Notes: generated by a model from the letters alone, not told the origin. Shown: positions 45,521 to 55,284, counted from the stretch's first letter. The stretch is 64,000 bases of DNA from Methanobacterium aggregans (GCF_017874455.1 NZ_JAGGLN010000004.1:255456-319455), one strand, 5' to 3'. Translations and numbers: made by a program.

Positions 45521-46171
45521 ATGTACGTAGTTATAATGGGCAGCGGAAGAGTGGGGCTGAGTCTTGCAGCTTCACTGGTCAGCGGAGGCCATGATATCAC
45601 AATTATTGAGAATGATGCAAATCTCTGCAGCGATGCAGCCAGTGAAATGGATGCACTGGTAATATGTGGAAATGGAACAGATGTAAAAACCCTTGAAGAA
45701 GCCAATATAAATGATGCAGATGTTTTTGTTGCAGCAACAGGAAACGATGAGGTTAATCTGCTTTCATGCATACTGGTGAAGGAGTACAACCTGAAAAAGA
45801 TAATTGCAAGGGTCAGTAACCCCGATCATGAGGAGGCCTTCCGGAAGGTGGGTATAGATGATGTTATAAGTCCAGAACTTACAGCAGCAAGCTATCTTGA
45901 AAAGGTGATAACGCGGCCTAAGATCGCAGATCTCATAGTTATCGGAAAGGGAAATGCAGAGATACTGGATATAAGAGTTACAAACGACAAGGCAGTTGGT
46001 AAAAGAATAGGAGATCTCAGCCCAACCAACAATTACATTATAAATGCTATATACAAGGATGGAGAAATAACAATTCCTAAAGAGGATGTTGTACTTGCAA
46101 GGGGAGATAGAATCTTCGTTCTTGTTAAAAGTCCTGCAGTGAAGGCAACAACCAAACTATTCACAAAATGA
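45521..46171 (+). CDS. trkA: Trk potassium uptake regulatory subunit
   Basis: 216 residues: RCK-N domain (GSGRVGLSLAASL, ENDANLC, GNGTD) binding NAD(H) or ATP, then an RCK-C domain (residues 135-215). It gates TrkH from the cytoplasmic side. AAGGTG lies before ATG 45521. In contrast to the channel at 34232, it has the standard RCK-C part. Confidence 0.95.
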   Translation: MYVVIMGSGRVGLSLAASLVSGGHDITIIENDANLCSDAASEMDALVICGNGTDVKTLEEANINDADVFVAATGNDEVNLLSCILVKEYNLKKIIARVSNPDHEEAFRKVGIDDVISPELTAASYLEKVITRPKIADLIVIGKGNAEILDIRVTNDKAVGKRIGDLSPTNNYIINAIYKDGEITIPKEDVVLARGDRIFVLVKSPAVKATTKLFTK

Positions 46172-46263
46172 GGGATTGTAATGTCTTCAACAAGGATCTG
46201 CGTTACACAAACCAAAGAGCTAATCAAAAAGGTTTTAATAATTCCAGTACCAAAACAGATACC

Positions 46264-47208
46264 ATGGATTTGATAACTCATTTCATTGTTCCCTACGCAA
46301 TTTTAACTTTGATGAAAAGTAAAAATCGGCTTGAAGGAGCATTGGGTGGGATAGCACCTGATTTTGATGTTTTAATTGCAGGTATTGGAATAATTTTCCC
46401 TGAACTTTTTGTTTTCAGCCACAGGGGAATTACCCATTCATTTCTATTCGGTTTTGTAACTGTGGTGATCTTCCTCTACTTGGTATCAAGAAAGCCTGTG
46501 AAGGAAACTATGAGTCATGTAATAAAAAGAGATTTTAATGTTAATTTCACTAAAACAACTGTTTTAGTTGCTTATTTTGGAGTTTTAACCCATTTATTCC
46601 TTGATTTTTTAACTAGCAAGGGCATTCCTCTTTTTTATCCATTCATTCTTAACAGGTTCAGTGCAGAGCTTTATTCCTCCCTTGATTTTGTGACGATCTG
46701 TCTGGCACTGGCTGTTATCATTGTTCTCTATCTTAAAGTGGATTCAAGATATAAAAACATGGCTTTAGCAGGATTTGTTATTGTTCTCATTATCTTCGGT
46801 GGTGTGAGGGCCTATGAAAAGATGGATGTCCTGGGTGAGGCCCAGAATTTCAGTGCCAGCTACACCAACATAACTGCTTATCCCTCATCGGATATGTTCT
46901 CATGGTACCTGGTTGAGAACAGCCCGGATAAATCAGTTTACAGATCTTTCAAATTCAACAACCTCAACAAAGGAGTTTCAGAAACTTTAACAGCTAAAAC
47001 CATCTCTATAAGCAATGGATCCTACCAGGCAGGGTTGGATGCCGTTAAAGAAGCTAATTCAACTGCAGCGGTTCAAAGGTTCAAATGGAATGCATTCTAC
47101 CCATTTGTAAATGCTAAAGGTTCAAAAGAAGGATGGAATGTAACCTACTTTGATATCGTGCCTTCCTACAACAACCAGAACATTACAGTTTATGTTTCAG
47201 GGATTTAA
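46264..47208 (+). CDS. Membrane-bound metal-dependent hydrolase, YdjM/DUF457 type
   Basis: 314 residues. The N-terminal part has the metal motifs MDLITHFIVPY, GGIAPDFDVL, FSHRGITHS and HLFLDFLTSKG, with six helices. The C-terminal 120 residues are a soluble beta-rich domain, probably outside the membrane. I choose ATG 46264 because the 32 codons before it, starting in the trkA stop, look non-coding. The ribosome binding site is poor. Confidence 0.82.
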   Translation: MDLITHFIVPYAILTLMKSKNRLEGALGGIAPDFDVLIAGIGIIFPELFVFSHRGITHSFLFGFVTVVIFLYLVSRKPVKETMSHVIKRDFNVNFTKTTVLVAYFGVLTHLFLDFLTSKGIPLFYPFILNRFSAELYSSLDFVTICLALAVIIVLYLKVDSRYKNMALAGFVIVLIIFGGVRAYEKMDVLGEAQNFSASYTNITAYPSSDMFSWYLVENSPDKSVYRSFKFNNLNKGVSETLTAKTISISNGSYQAGLDAVKEANSTAAVQRFKWNAFYPFVNAKGSKEGWNVTYFDIVPSYNNQNITVYVSGI

Positions 47209-47374
47209 AAAACCAAAGAATAATATTTGAACTATTTTATTTAATTCTAGATATTTATATGGTTTTAATATCATGGAAATTATCTAAAAATAGGTTCATT
47301 ATTTTAAATTTATTTTAAAATCTTTTAAGAAAATATTAAAAGAAATTTAATGAGTTGCATTTGATCTAACCTCT

Positions 47375-47992
47375 TTAAAACATCTTAGCCATGTCAAATG
47401 CCATTTTTATGTGTCTTGAGCCTTGAGATGTGCAGGGACCGTGTCCTGGAAGCAGGTACTTAACATCCAGTTTGCTCAGTTTCTCAAGAGAATTCTGCAT
47501 GTCATTCACATCCCCCCCAATGTCCGTACGTCCAAAACCTCCACCTGCAAAGACTGTGTCACCGGAAATGAGTGTTTCACCATTATAGAGGCATATTCCC
47601 CCCTTAGTGTGGCCCGGAGTGTGTAGAACCGTGAAATCATGAATTTTATCTCCTTCTTCAAGTTTTTTGTCCACCTTCATTCCTTCAATGGACCCACCGA
47701 ACATGGACGCCACAGTTGCCTCGTCATCTCCACGTTCAAATGATTCAACATCATCTGAGTGCATTGCAACTTCCAGGTTGAAGCATCTGTTACCACCTGT
47801 GTGGTCGTAGTGGTTGTGGGTGTTCACGATTAAGGAGAGATCATCAGGATTTATTCCGGCCTTTTTAATGGAATCTTTGATGTATCCCATGTTTTCTCCA
47901 GTTCCTGTGTCAACTACGACATCTTCAAAAATGTAGATATTTGAATCATAGCCTCTTCCTTCTATCATTAGGATGTTGTTGATTTTTTTCAA
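47375..47992 (-). CDS. MBL-fold metallo-hydrolase (glyoxalase II-like)
   Basis: 205 residues. NTHNHYDHTGG is the HxHxDH metal motif; HTPGHTKGGIC, SGDTVF and LLPGHGPC are the other ligands. Glyoxalase II-like thioester hydrolase group; the substrate is unknown. I place the start at TTG 47992, five bases after GGTGA; a GTG at 48001 would overlap the ribosome binding site. Confidence 0.92.
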   Translation of the reverse strand: MKKINNILMIEGRGYDSNIYIFEDVVVDTGTGENMGYIKDSIKKAGINPDDLSLIVNTHNHYDHTGGNRCFNLEVAMHSDDVESFERGDDEATVASMFGGSIEGMKVDKKLEEGDKIHDFTVLHTPGHTKGGICLYNGETLISGDTVFAGGGFGRTDIGGDVNDMQNSLEKLSKLDVKYLLPGHGPCTSQGSRHIKMAFDMAKMF

Positions 47993-48066
47993 AAATATCA
48001 CCTGAGAGTTAGTGATGTTAAAAATAAGAACAAATTTGGCTGTAAAAAAGTTTTAATTATAAAAAG

Positions 48067-48209
<143 letters not shown>

Positions 48210-48262
48210 TTCTGGAAAATCTATGTATTGTACGTTCTAAAAAAATTTCTTAGAACATTTAG

Positions 48263-48335
<73 letters not shown>

Positions 48336-48479
48336 TATTAGTAAGGTTACTTTTTGTTGATATTTAAACCTTACGGAATGATTATTATGGATCTTGTAAA
48401 TTATGTGTCAAAGGGATTGAGGTGTAACATACAGGAACTTCCAATTAATGGCCTGGAGTTTAACCACAATCTGAATTCT

Positions 48480-48860
48480 TCAATCAACTATGACTATCTG
48501 ACCTGCACATACCTGTGGAGGATAAGATTCCATTATTGGGCCTGAAAATTGAATTTCAACCTTCTGTCCAGGTTTAAAGTTATTAAATGAGGAAGATGTC
48601 TGTTTATTTCCCTGCTTCTTAAATATTTGAGTTTCATTGGTTACTATTACAGAAACGTTCCCATGTTGGTTACCATCTGTAATCACACCATCAACCAGAA
48701 TTGAATTTGATGATGTTAAATCTTGCATTTGGTCGTTTTGACACACACCAACGATTTTTCCATCCATATCTGAAGGAGTATCGCCTGTTGCATAAAAAAC
48801 TCCATATATAACCCCTAAAAACATTACTGATAAAAGTGCAATAAGTGTGATAACTTTCAT
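48480..48860 (-). CDS. Exported small beta-rich protein, DUF3221-like
   Basis: 126 residues: an N-terminal membrane helix or signal (VITLIALLSVMFLGVIYGVFYA), then a 100-residue beta-rich domain with ILVDGVITD, NVSVIVTNETQIF and GQKVEIQFSGPI, resembling OB-fold DUF3221-type secreted proteins. Two cysteines lie outside the membrane (GVCQN and QVCAG) and could form a disulfide. ATG 48860 follows AGGATGTGG. Function unknown. Confidence 0.75.
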   Translation of the reverse strand: MKVITLIALLSVMFLGVIYGVFYATGDTPSDMDGKIVGVCQNDQMQDLTSSNSILVDGVITDGNQHGNVSVIVTNETQIFKKQGNKQTSSSFNNFKPGQKVEIQFSGPIMESYPPQVCAGQIVIVD

Positions 48861-49117
48861 GAATCCCACATCCTGAATTGCTTTTAAAAGGTGAATAATT
48901 AATTTTCAGGGATTCAAAGATCCCCCTATCCATCATGAACACTGTAAACAATTCTTACCTTTTAGTTTTAGATATTATATCTTATAAATTATCCTATAAA
49001 CCACTATTTGAATCCCTACAACCCATGATTTATGGGATTAAACAGGCCATCAATGAAATCTAAAAGATTATATGCTTTCCAATACAGATTATTATAAAAA
49101 TACCGGAGGTTAATATA

Positions 49118-49375
49118 ATGGCTTTTGTATGGGATCCTGTATCTGTTTTGAACCTCTTCTTCTGCATAGTAATAGTCCTACTCGGATACTGGGCTTACAG
49201 GCAAAGGGAAAATTTAATTGCCATTTATATAGCCATAGGATTTGCTCTCTTCGGAATATCCCACATTGCAGTTCTACTTGGCTCCCAGAGTTCAGAGGTT
49301 TCACTCCTCGTTGTGAGAACCCTTGGATACCTGGTTGTGATCTTTGCAATGTACAAGGCAGCTTTCCAACGCTGA
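49118..49375 (+). CDS. Small three-helix membrane protein
   Basis: 85 residues with three predicted helices and a C-terminal KAAFQR. No known motif. CCGGAGGTT gives a strong ribosome binding site before ATG 49118. The 258 bp upstream hold no gene but include a hairpin CCCAT-GATTT-ATGGG (49022-49036). Function unknown; likely a conserved methanogen membrane protein. Confidence 0.7.
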   Translation: MAFVWDPVSVLNLFFCIVIVLLGYWAYRQRENLIAIYIAIGFALFGISHIAVLLGSQSSEVSLLVVRTLGYLVVIFAMYKAAFQR

Positions 49376-49454
49376 ACATCAATCGGGAATTACAGATTAG
49401 AAGATTCACTTTCTATTTTTAACCTTTTTGTGAATCTACTTAAGATTTAAATCT

Positions 49455-50261
49455 TTAGAATTCCTTTTTCAATACTTCATGTTTGCTCACGGTAGTTTTA
49501 AAGAGTTCATGGAACACAAGGGGTAGATCCCTTTCTAAACCCTTTAAACCTTCTTCTGTAATGCCTCCAGGAGTTGCAACCCGTGATAGAATTTCTTCAA
49601 CAGCCATGTTCTCCTCATGCAAAAGTTTTGAAGTTCCATAAAATGTTTTCATGACCATATCCTCTGCTTCTTGTTTGGAAATTCCACTTATCTTGGATCC
49701 TGCCTCTGCGAACTTCCTAAGGATCAGGGCCATGAATGCCGGGGAACAGCTGGTGAGATTGGTTGCAACTTCCAGATCTGCTTCATCAACAACCTTAACA
49801 TCCCCCAGGGCTCCAAATATTTTATCCACAAATTTAGCATCTTCTGTACTGACCTCTTGGCTGTGGCAGACCAGGGAAACTCCTTCACCCACCTCTGAAG
49901 TTATTGAGGGTATGACTTTACTCAGCTTTTCTGGAAAAACACTGCCAATATCATCCAGGGTTAAACCAGCAGATATGTAGATGATGTGAACATCTTCCAT
50001 GATTTGTCCCCTTATTTCTTCCATAACTCCCTTAACATCAGCAGTACCTACAAATAGGAATATTTTATGACATTTTTGGGTTAAATCAATATTATTATCA
50101 GCTATTTTAATTTCAGGGTAATGTTTCTTCAGATCCTTTAATTTGGACTTTGTTCTCGTTGATATTACCATTTCCCCAGGCTTTAGAACATTTGAAGATA
50201 AAATTCCCCTTATTATCATGCTTCCCATACTTCCGTAGCCTATAAAACCTATTTTTTTCAA
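49455..50261 (-). CDS. Pyrroline-5-carboxylate reductase-like protein
   Basis: 268 residues: an N-terminal NADP-binding fold (IGFIGYGSMGSMI) and a C-terminal ProC dimerisation domain with TSCSPAFMALILRKF and VATPGGITEEGL in place of the usual VTSPGGTT. ProC makes proline from pyrroline-5-carboxylate; the divergent signatures leave room for another imine or F420-linked substrate. The start is TTG behind GGAGG, six bases apart. Confidence 0.82.
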   Translation of the reverse strand: MKKIGFIGYGSMGSMIIRGILSSNVLKPGEMVISTRTKSKLKDLKKHYPEIKIADNNIDLTQKCHKIFLFVGTADVKGVMEEIRGQIMEDVHIIYISAGLTLDDIGSVFPEKLSKVIPSITSEVGEGVSLVCHSQEVSTEDAKFVDKIFGALGDVKVVDEADLEVATNLTSCSPAFMALILRKFAEAGSKISGISKQEAEDMVMKTFYGTSKLLHEENMAVEEILSRVATPGGITEEGLKGLERDLPLVFHELFKTTVSKHEVLKKEF

Positions 50262-50296
50262 TTAAATCCTCCAGTTATCGTTTTTAAAATATGCAA

Positions 50297-51094
50297 CTAC
50301 TTAATACCGTAACCCCTGAAGAAGTTGTAGAAGAAGGTTCCACCAGGTTCAGCTGTTTTGTAGAGATCCTTTATTCCCCTGTTCCATGTTTTAATATTGA
50401 TCATACCTTTTTCAATGGCCTGATCCTTCACACCTTCCACCATTGCAATGATGGTTTTTTTTATGAACCCATCAACAAGTTCTGGCCTGTTTGAATCAAC
50501 ATAAACAATTTTAGGGGAAATTTCAACATTTCTGAATCCTGAATCATTTAAGAGAGGATGTAACTCCCTTCCAATCATGGGATTTCCGTTGTAATCTCTT
50601 TGACTCTGTACAAGACAGCCCCATACCCTCACAGCTTCCTCTGTTTCAGGATGGAAGTAGCAAGAACCATGATCACCTTCAATCACAGTTATGGATCCTC
50701 CCCTTTTTAAAACCCTTTTCAAGCTCTGAAGGGCAACTTCCGGGTTTTGAAGGTGCTCAAGAACGAAACACACAAAGACATGATCAAAGCTGTTTTCTGG
50801 AAAAGGCAGGTTCATGATGTCTGCCTGCTTAAAATTCACATTGGAAATACCTTCAGATCTTATAAGGGATTCTGCATGACTCAATGATTCCCTTGAAATA
50901 TCTATTGAAGTTATTTCAGCTTCAGGACTGTTTTTAGCCAGTGCAATTGTTTGGGCCCCAACTCCACATCCTGCTTCTAGAACCCTGCTTCCTGAAGGGT
51001 AAGCTGTGCCGGAATGCAGTATCCCTGTCAGAGTATCAGCTTGATCAGCTAGCCTTAAGGCTTCTCTATTTGAATAACCATGCACATATTCCAT
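50297..51094 (-). CDS. Class I SAM-dependent methyltransferase
   Basis: 265 residues. VLEAGCGVGAQTIALA is motif I, SIDISRESL motif II and ADIMNLPFPENSFDHVFVCF motif III. The C-terminal part (HPLLNDSGFRNVEI) is typical of UbiE-like enzymes. The substrate is unknown. Its ribosome binding site is a run of ten G residues ending six bases before the ATG, so small length changes could alter expression. It follows the transglutaminase-like gene by 15 bp. Confidence 0.9.
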   Translation of the reverse strand: MEYVHGYSNREALRLADQADTLTGILHSGTAYPSGSRVLEAGCGVGAQTIALAKNSPEAEITSIDISRESLSHAESLIRSEGISNVNFKQADIMNLPFPENSFDHVFVCFVLEHLQNPEVALQSLKRVLKRGGSITVIEGDHGSCYFHPETEEAVRVWGCLVQSQRDYNGNPMIGRELHPLLNDSGFRNVEISPKIVYVDSNRPELVDGFIKKTIIAMVEGVKDQAIEKGMINIKTWNRGIKDLYKTAEPGGTFFYNFFRGYGIK

Positions 51095-51099
51095 ACTAA

Positions 51100-51109
51100 C
51101 CCCCCCCCC
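51100..51109. repeat. C10/G10 homopolymer at a ribosome binding site
   Basis: Ten C on the plus strand (G10 in the mRNA) fill the space between the 51110 stop codon and the methyltransferase start; G-rich runs here serve as ribosome binding site. Such tracts are prone to slippage. No similar run is seen elsewhere in the window. Confidence 0.8.
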
Positions 51110-51697
51110 TTAGATCCGTGCCTCTGAAAGTTTCTCCATAACTTCGTCAACATTTTCAGCATCATTGAAGGATTTCACAACTGATTCAACTGGTTCTGAG
51201 TATATCCCAGGGTAATCCACCTCACCCGTGTGTGAAACTGGGAATGCAAGTTTTTCCCCATCCATTGAAAACTGGGCATCAACATCCTCCCTGTTACCCC
51301 TGGCATCCAGCCTGTACCAGTCACCATCAAGAAGTACGGCGTTGAGTCCATGAAGGACGTAACCACCTTCATGGGTGAGTGTCTGATAGCAGAAACCAGT
51401 TGGCACCCCTAAGAATCGGAGCATTGCAGCCAGAAGGTTGGATTTTGCAAAGCAAATCCCCTGACATTTCCTTAAAACTTCTGATGCTCTGAAAGTTAGT
51501 ATCTGCCCCCCAATATCCAGTGAATGTGGCACTTCATCCCTTACAAATTCGTAAACCGTATTAACTGTTTCAAATTGATTTTCGGAGTGTTGAGATAGTT
51601 CCAATGCTTTTTTTTGGATATCTTCATCAGAGTAGTTCAGGATTTCAGAATCCCTCAAATAATCCTTTACATTGTTGTTCATCTGTTTAAGCTGCAA
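51110..51697 (-). CDS. Transglutaminase-like cysteine protease domain protein
   Basis: 195 residues. The core has RKCQGICFAKSNLLAAMLR (catalytic Cys), VLHGLNAVLLDGDWYRLDARG (His and Asp), as in transglutaminase-like superfamily proteins. No signal peptide, so intracellular. TTG 51697 has GGAAGG seven bases upstream and is my choice; ATG 51682 is an alternative without a good site. Likely co-transcribed with the methyltransferase downstream. Confidence 0.87.
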   Translation of the reverse strand: MQLKQMNNNVKDYLRDSEILNYSDEDIQKKALELSQHSENQFETVNTVYEFVRDEVPHSLDIGGQILTFRASEVLRKCQGICFAKSNLLAAMLRFLGVPTGFCYQTLTHEGGYVLHGLNAVLLDGDWYRLDARGNREDVDAQFSMDGEKLAFPVSHTGEVDYPGIYSEPVESVVKSFNDAENVDEVMEKLSEARI

Positions 51698-51826
51698 ATT
51701 TATGACCTTCCCATCGATTTTTAATTAGTTTTTTTAATATTTTTTTATAGTATAAATTCTAAAATTTAATAAAATAAATTGTATGATTAAACTAAGGTTT
51801 TTATTTCATTTTTGAGGCTGGAACGA

Positions 51827-52321
51827 TTACGTGCTGCTCGTCATCTCTTCAATTAACCCAATCAACTCTCCAGGTTTTCTGGTTGAAAATATGAATTCCT
51901 GAAATCTGCCCCTTTTAAGTGATAGTGCCACTCTTGGAGTCTGTGGAACTGTGTATGCAAGTCTTCGTTTCCCATGGGACTTCTCAAATCGTATACCCCA
52001 TCCACCGTAGGTCCACAAAGGTGATTCGTCTTCCCAGCCCCTTTCAATATCTTCCCAGGGAATCCTGTGTTTCACAACACCGAAACCTGTTGACAAAAAT
52101 TCTGGAGTCAGTTCAATGGTCATTACCCTGAAGTTAATGGTTAAAAAGAGAAAAATAACCGTTAAAACAATTAGAACCCATGTTGGTGCGGGGTAGTCTC
52201 CAAGTGGGCCCACGAAGATCTGGTAGAACATCATGAACATGAAGAATGCTGTGACGAACGCAAAAAGAATTGTTGTCCATTTTGAGGCTATTTTTTCCCC
52301 ATAAAGTGTGTTTGAGTCCAT
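51827..52321 (-). CDS. Two-helix membrane protein with PH-like domain
   Basis: 164 residues: two membrane helices (residues 15-65), then a bacterial PH-like domain with ELTPEFLSTGFGVVKHRIPW and RVALSLKRGRFQEFIFST. Unknown role. Alone on the minus strand, 57 bp from the RibD-like gene. Confidence 0.72.
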   Translation of the reverse strand: MDSNTLYGEKIASKWTTILFAFVTAFFMFMMFYQIFVGPLGDYPAPTWVLIVLTVIFLFLTINFRVMTIELTPEFLSTGFGVVKHRIPWEDIERGWEDESPLWTYGGWGIRFEKSHGKRRLAYTVPQTPRVALSLKRGRFQEFIFSTRKPGELIGLIEEMTSST

Positions 52322-52378
52322 TTAATCAACCTCTGATTTTATATGAAGTTATTCTAGAGAAAATTTTAGGGAAATCTT

Positions 52379-53059
52379 TCACTTAAATATACGATACTTG
52401 AGGAGTAATGTGTCGTTTTTCAGTTTCTCAAGGTCCATTAGGAAAACTGGTATTGTGGCATCGTCTGATTCCAGGTCAGGTGCCTGGTAAATGGATGATG
52501 GGGACGTTCCCCCCACAAGCTCGGGGTGGATGAGAACGTGGACTTCATCAACAAGGCCCTCCCTGATGAGAACTCCGTTGAGGATGCCCCCACTGTCAAC
52601 CCTCACCGATTTCACTCCGAATTGGGTGTTGAGTTCCTCAAGTGCAAAGCCTAGATCAACCTTCTCGTATCCTATGATCATGTACTTCACGTAGCGTTCA
52701 TCCAGAAAGTCCAGGTACTCCTGGGGAGTGGATCTTGAGCATAAAACAAGGATGTCCCTGATGTAGGGCATTTCACGGACCTTGCTCCAGATTCTTACCT
52801 GCCCCCTGCTGTCTGGAACCACTAAAATGGGCCTTTCATCTGCTGGATCAACCTCTCTGGGTTTGAAATCTTCTTCATCCTCAGGACAGCCATGGAAGGG
52901 CCGGGCTTCGAATCCAGTCAGCACAGTTTCACTTCCCATTAGAACCGCATCAACCTTCAATCTGGAAGCAAGTTCATAGTACAACTCTGAATCTGCATTA
53001 AATCCAGTTGTACGGCCGTCAAGGCTTACTGCATTGTAGATTATGACCTTTGGTAGCAT
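52379..53059 (-). CDS. RibD-C/dihydrofolate reductase-like protein
   Basis: 226 residues of the RibD C-terminal/DHFR-like fold: IIYNAVSLDGRTTG at the start, VDAVLMGSETVL, VDSGGILNGVLIREGLVDEV near the end, which match the NADPH-dependent pyrimidine reductase group. It may act in riboflavin/F420 precursor synthesis or be a paralogue with another substrate; archaeal RibD-type reductases are usually closer to this length. ATG 53059 follows GGAGTGGGGTG. Confidence 0.85.
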   Translation of the reverse strand: MLPKVIIYNAVSLDGRTTGFNADSELYYELASRLKVDAVLMGSETVLTGFEARPFHGCPEDEEDFKPREVDPADERPILVVPDSRGQVRIWSKVREMPYIRDILVLCSRSTPQEYLDFLDERYVKYMIIGYEKVDLGFALEELNTQFGVKSVRVDSGGILNGVLIREGLVDEVHVLIHPELVGGTSPSSIYQAPDLESDDATIPVFLMDLEKLKNDTLLLKYRIFK

Positions 53060-53088
53060 TTTGCACCCCACTCCTTTTTACAAATAGC

Positions 53089-53108
53089 ACCTTCAGTGAA
53101 TTGAAGGT
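53089..53108. promoter_or_regulatory. Inverted repeat upstream of the RibD-like gene
   Basis: ACCTTCA-GTGAAT-TGAAGGT, a perfect 7-bp inverted repeat with a 6-nt spacer, 30 bp before the start codon at 53059, so it could overlap the promoter as an operator. Confidence 0.4.
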
Positions 53109-53264
53109 TCCTTGAATGAATTATTAGAATGAATTGATTATTGTATTTTTTGTGAGCTTTCCCTTGGAATCAATGGAAAATGGTTTTATGCTACAAAAAC
53201 AGAGGTAATATTAATAATTTCAGTTGTATGTAATAGTTTTATCCAAACCGGAGGGATGAATTTG

Positions 53265-53867
53265 ATGGTTAACACAAATTTAGGGTGTGATTTTCCATGT
53301 GAGGATGTTGAACACAACTGGACAATCCCCAAAATAGATTTAGACCCTGAAAAAGTTAAGATCGTTGTTGTATCTGAAGCACCTCCTCTTGATGAAAAAG
53401 ATTACTACTACAGTCATGAGAGCTTTTTTCAAAGTACAACATGCACTGCATTTGGAGATGCAGGATACTCCCTTCAAAATTTTGAGGAACTGGTTGAAAA
53501 GGGAATATACTTCACCACTGCAATTAAATGTCCTAAGAAAAATTACAATGTCAAAGCCCAAACCCTGAAAAATTGTTCAATGATTTTAGAAAAAGAACTG
53601 TCCCAGTTTCCCAATGTATCCGTTATTATGTGCATGGGGGACTTTGCAATTAAATGCATCAACTACATAACAAAGAAAAGGAATGGTAAGAGGGTTATTC
53701 CCCAGGGTTCAACCTACAAGTTACGATCCAATGATTATATCATGGACTCAATTCTTTACGTGCCTTCCTACACTCAGACAGGTCCTTCTTTCAACATCGA
53801 AAAAAGTAAAAGGAATATGATAGCTGAAGACATAAGAAAGGCAATGAAATATGCAAAAATAAGTTAA
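53265..53867 (+). CDS. Uracil-DNA glycosylase family protein
   Basis: 200 residues. VVVSEAPPLDE (motif 1 region), TTAIKCPKK, and YVPSYTQTGPSF near the end follow the order of the uracil-DNA glycosylase superfamily. Cysteines at the N-terminus (CDFPC) and in IKCPKK and LKNCSM could be ligands of the Fe-S cluster of family 4/5-type enzymes. The usual final HPS motif is altered, so activity is uncertain. ATG 53265 lies at a proper distance from GGAGGG. Confidence 0.7.
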   Translation: MVNTNLGCDFPCEDVEHNWTIPKIDLDPEKVKIVVVSEAPPLDEKDYYYSHESFFQSTTCTAFGDAGYSLQNFEELVEKGIYFTTAIKCPKKNYNVKAQTLKNCSMILEKELSQFPNVSVIMCMGDFAIKCINYITKKRNGKRVIPQGSTYKLRSNDYIMDSILYVPSYTQTGPSFNIEKSKRNMIAEDIRKAMKYAKIS

Positions 53868-53899
53868 TTAAACCTTATAATTCTTATGTGAGTCATTTA

Positions 53900-54322
53900 T
53901 CATAGTTTGAGGGGTGATCTGACTGAAATCAGATCTTCAACATCACTTAAGTCTGTTTCTGACGTGACATTGATATAAATCCATTTCCCCTCATGTATTG
54001 GTTCTGTATCCACAATGACCTTCATTGTATCTGGTTCAAGGTCCAGTTCCATGGCTTTTTCAACCTCTTTCCCGTTGAGGATGATCTGAACTATGAACTC
54101 ACCACTTCCAGGGTACATGGAGACCAGAACCCTTCCTGATTTACGGTACCTCAAGGCCCATCCAAAGTTCTTACCGTAGAACTTGAGTTCACCTGAAATT
54201 TTGTAGTTATCCTCAATGAATTCCCTTAAATCATCCCACAATGGTTTAACTGATAATAAAGCTTCAAAGATTTCATCTTCAGAGGGTTCATGGATTTTTT
54301 CTGTGAAAATTCCTTTACTCAT
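53900..54322 (-). CDS. DUF3788 family protein
   Basis: 140 residues, soluble. FYGKNFGWALRYRKSGRVLVSMYP and EFIVQIILNGKEVEKA match the DUF3788 pattern. Unknown function. GAGGT precedes ATG 54322. Convergent with the glycosylase-like gene. Confidence 0.85.
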   Translation of the reverse strand: MSKGIFTEKIHEPSEDEIFEALLSVKPLWDDLREFIEDNYKISGELKFYGKNFGWALRYRKSGRVLVSMYPGSGEFIVQIILNGKEVEKAMELDLEPDTMKVIVDTEPIHEGKWIYINVTSETDLSDVEDLISVRSPLKL

Positions 54323-54411
54323 TTAATCTACCTCATTTCTGATTTATCATGGCTATTGAATTGTAAATATGATTTTTAGGATAAGGAGATTATTTTTAAA
54401 AATATCTCCTT

Positions 54412-55248
54412 TTATTTTCTAATCAAATCATTCAAATCTGTAAAATCATACAATAAACCATTATCATCAAGTTCCATGAGATTATCCTCTTTAATATGGT
54501 TCAGAGAGTTCTTCATGGCTTTGAGACTTGAGTATATTAGGAGTGTTGGTAGACTCACCCTTTCAACTCCCAGATCCTCAAGATCAGTTATTGAGAAGTT
54601 TTTTATGTTGTAGGGCATGGCTGCAGCCACACTTAATGGGCCTTTAACCTCTTTTTTAAGGGTTTTGACCTCTTCAAGTGTTTCAACATAGGTTGCAAAG
54701 GTTAGATCTGCACCGGCGTCGAGGTACTGGTTTGCACGTTCTGCTGCAAGGTTCAGAGCATCTTCCCTGTTATCCATTGATTTCAGTGCATCGGTACGGG
54801 CATTGATGATAAAATCAGGGTTTTCAGATTCTGTTGTTTCCTTTGCAGTCTGGATCTTCTCCACCATGGCATCTGAACTGATTATGTTTACACCATCTTT
54901 TCCATCCAGTACCTGGTCTTCAAGGTTCAGACCTGCAACACCCCTATCCATGAACTGGAGAACTGTTTCTTTCACCACCTTTGCATCCCCATATCCATCC
55001 TCAGCATCGGCCATAACAGGGACATCAACGGTTTCCACTATTCTGCGAGTTATTTCCAAGTTTTCATTCCTTGAGATATCCATTTCCTTTGGCCTTGCTG
55101 CTGTAATTGAGAAGCTGTAACCTGAACACTGCACCGCCTTGAAGCCTGCCATCTCTACTAGACGGGCACTTACTGGATCATAGGCATCTGGCATTATCAG
55201 GGTTTCTTCAGAGTTTAAAAGTTCTTTGAGTCTTTTACTTTTCTTCAT
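54412..55248 (-). CDS. Isocitrate lyase/PEP mutase family protein
   Basis: 278 residues, a TIM barrel. MPDAYDPVSARLVE, DAEDGYGD (metal-binding) and GLNLEDQV (catalytic loop region) mark the PEP mutase/isocitrate lyase superfamily. The typical K-K-C-G-H sequence of isocitrate lyase is missing, pointing to a C-C lyase or oxaloacetate decarboxylase-like subgroup. Single gene, weak GGTG site. Confidence 0.88.
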   Translation of the reverse strand: MKKSKRLKELLNSEETLIMPDAYDPVSARLVEMAGFKAVQCSGYSFSITAARPKEMDISRNENLEITRRIVETVDVPVMADAEDGYGDAKVVKETVLQFMDRGVAGLNLEDQVLDGKDGVNIISSDAMVEKIQTAKETTESENPDFIINARTDALKSMDNREDALNLAAERANQYLDAGADLTFATYVETLEEVKTLKKEVKGPLSVAAAMPYNIKNFSITDLEDLGVERVSLPTLLIYSSLKAMKNSLNHIKEDNLMELDDNGLLYDFTDLNDLIRK

Positions 55249-55284
55249 AAAAACACCATAGTTGATTTAAAGATTGGTAACAGA

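Noticed and set aside
46168..46263. N-terminal extension of the YdjM-like gene overlapping the trkA stop
   Set aside because: The 32 residues are not protein-like for this membrane family, which begins at MDLITHF; kept only as an alternative start.
48354..48545. 63-codon plus-strand frame after tRNA-Cys
   Set aside because: Overlaps the end of a better-supported minus-strand gene, and the sequence has no family resemblance.
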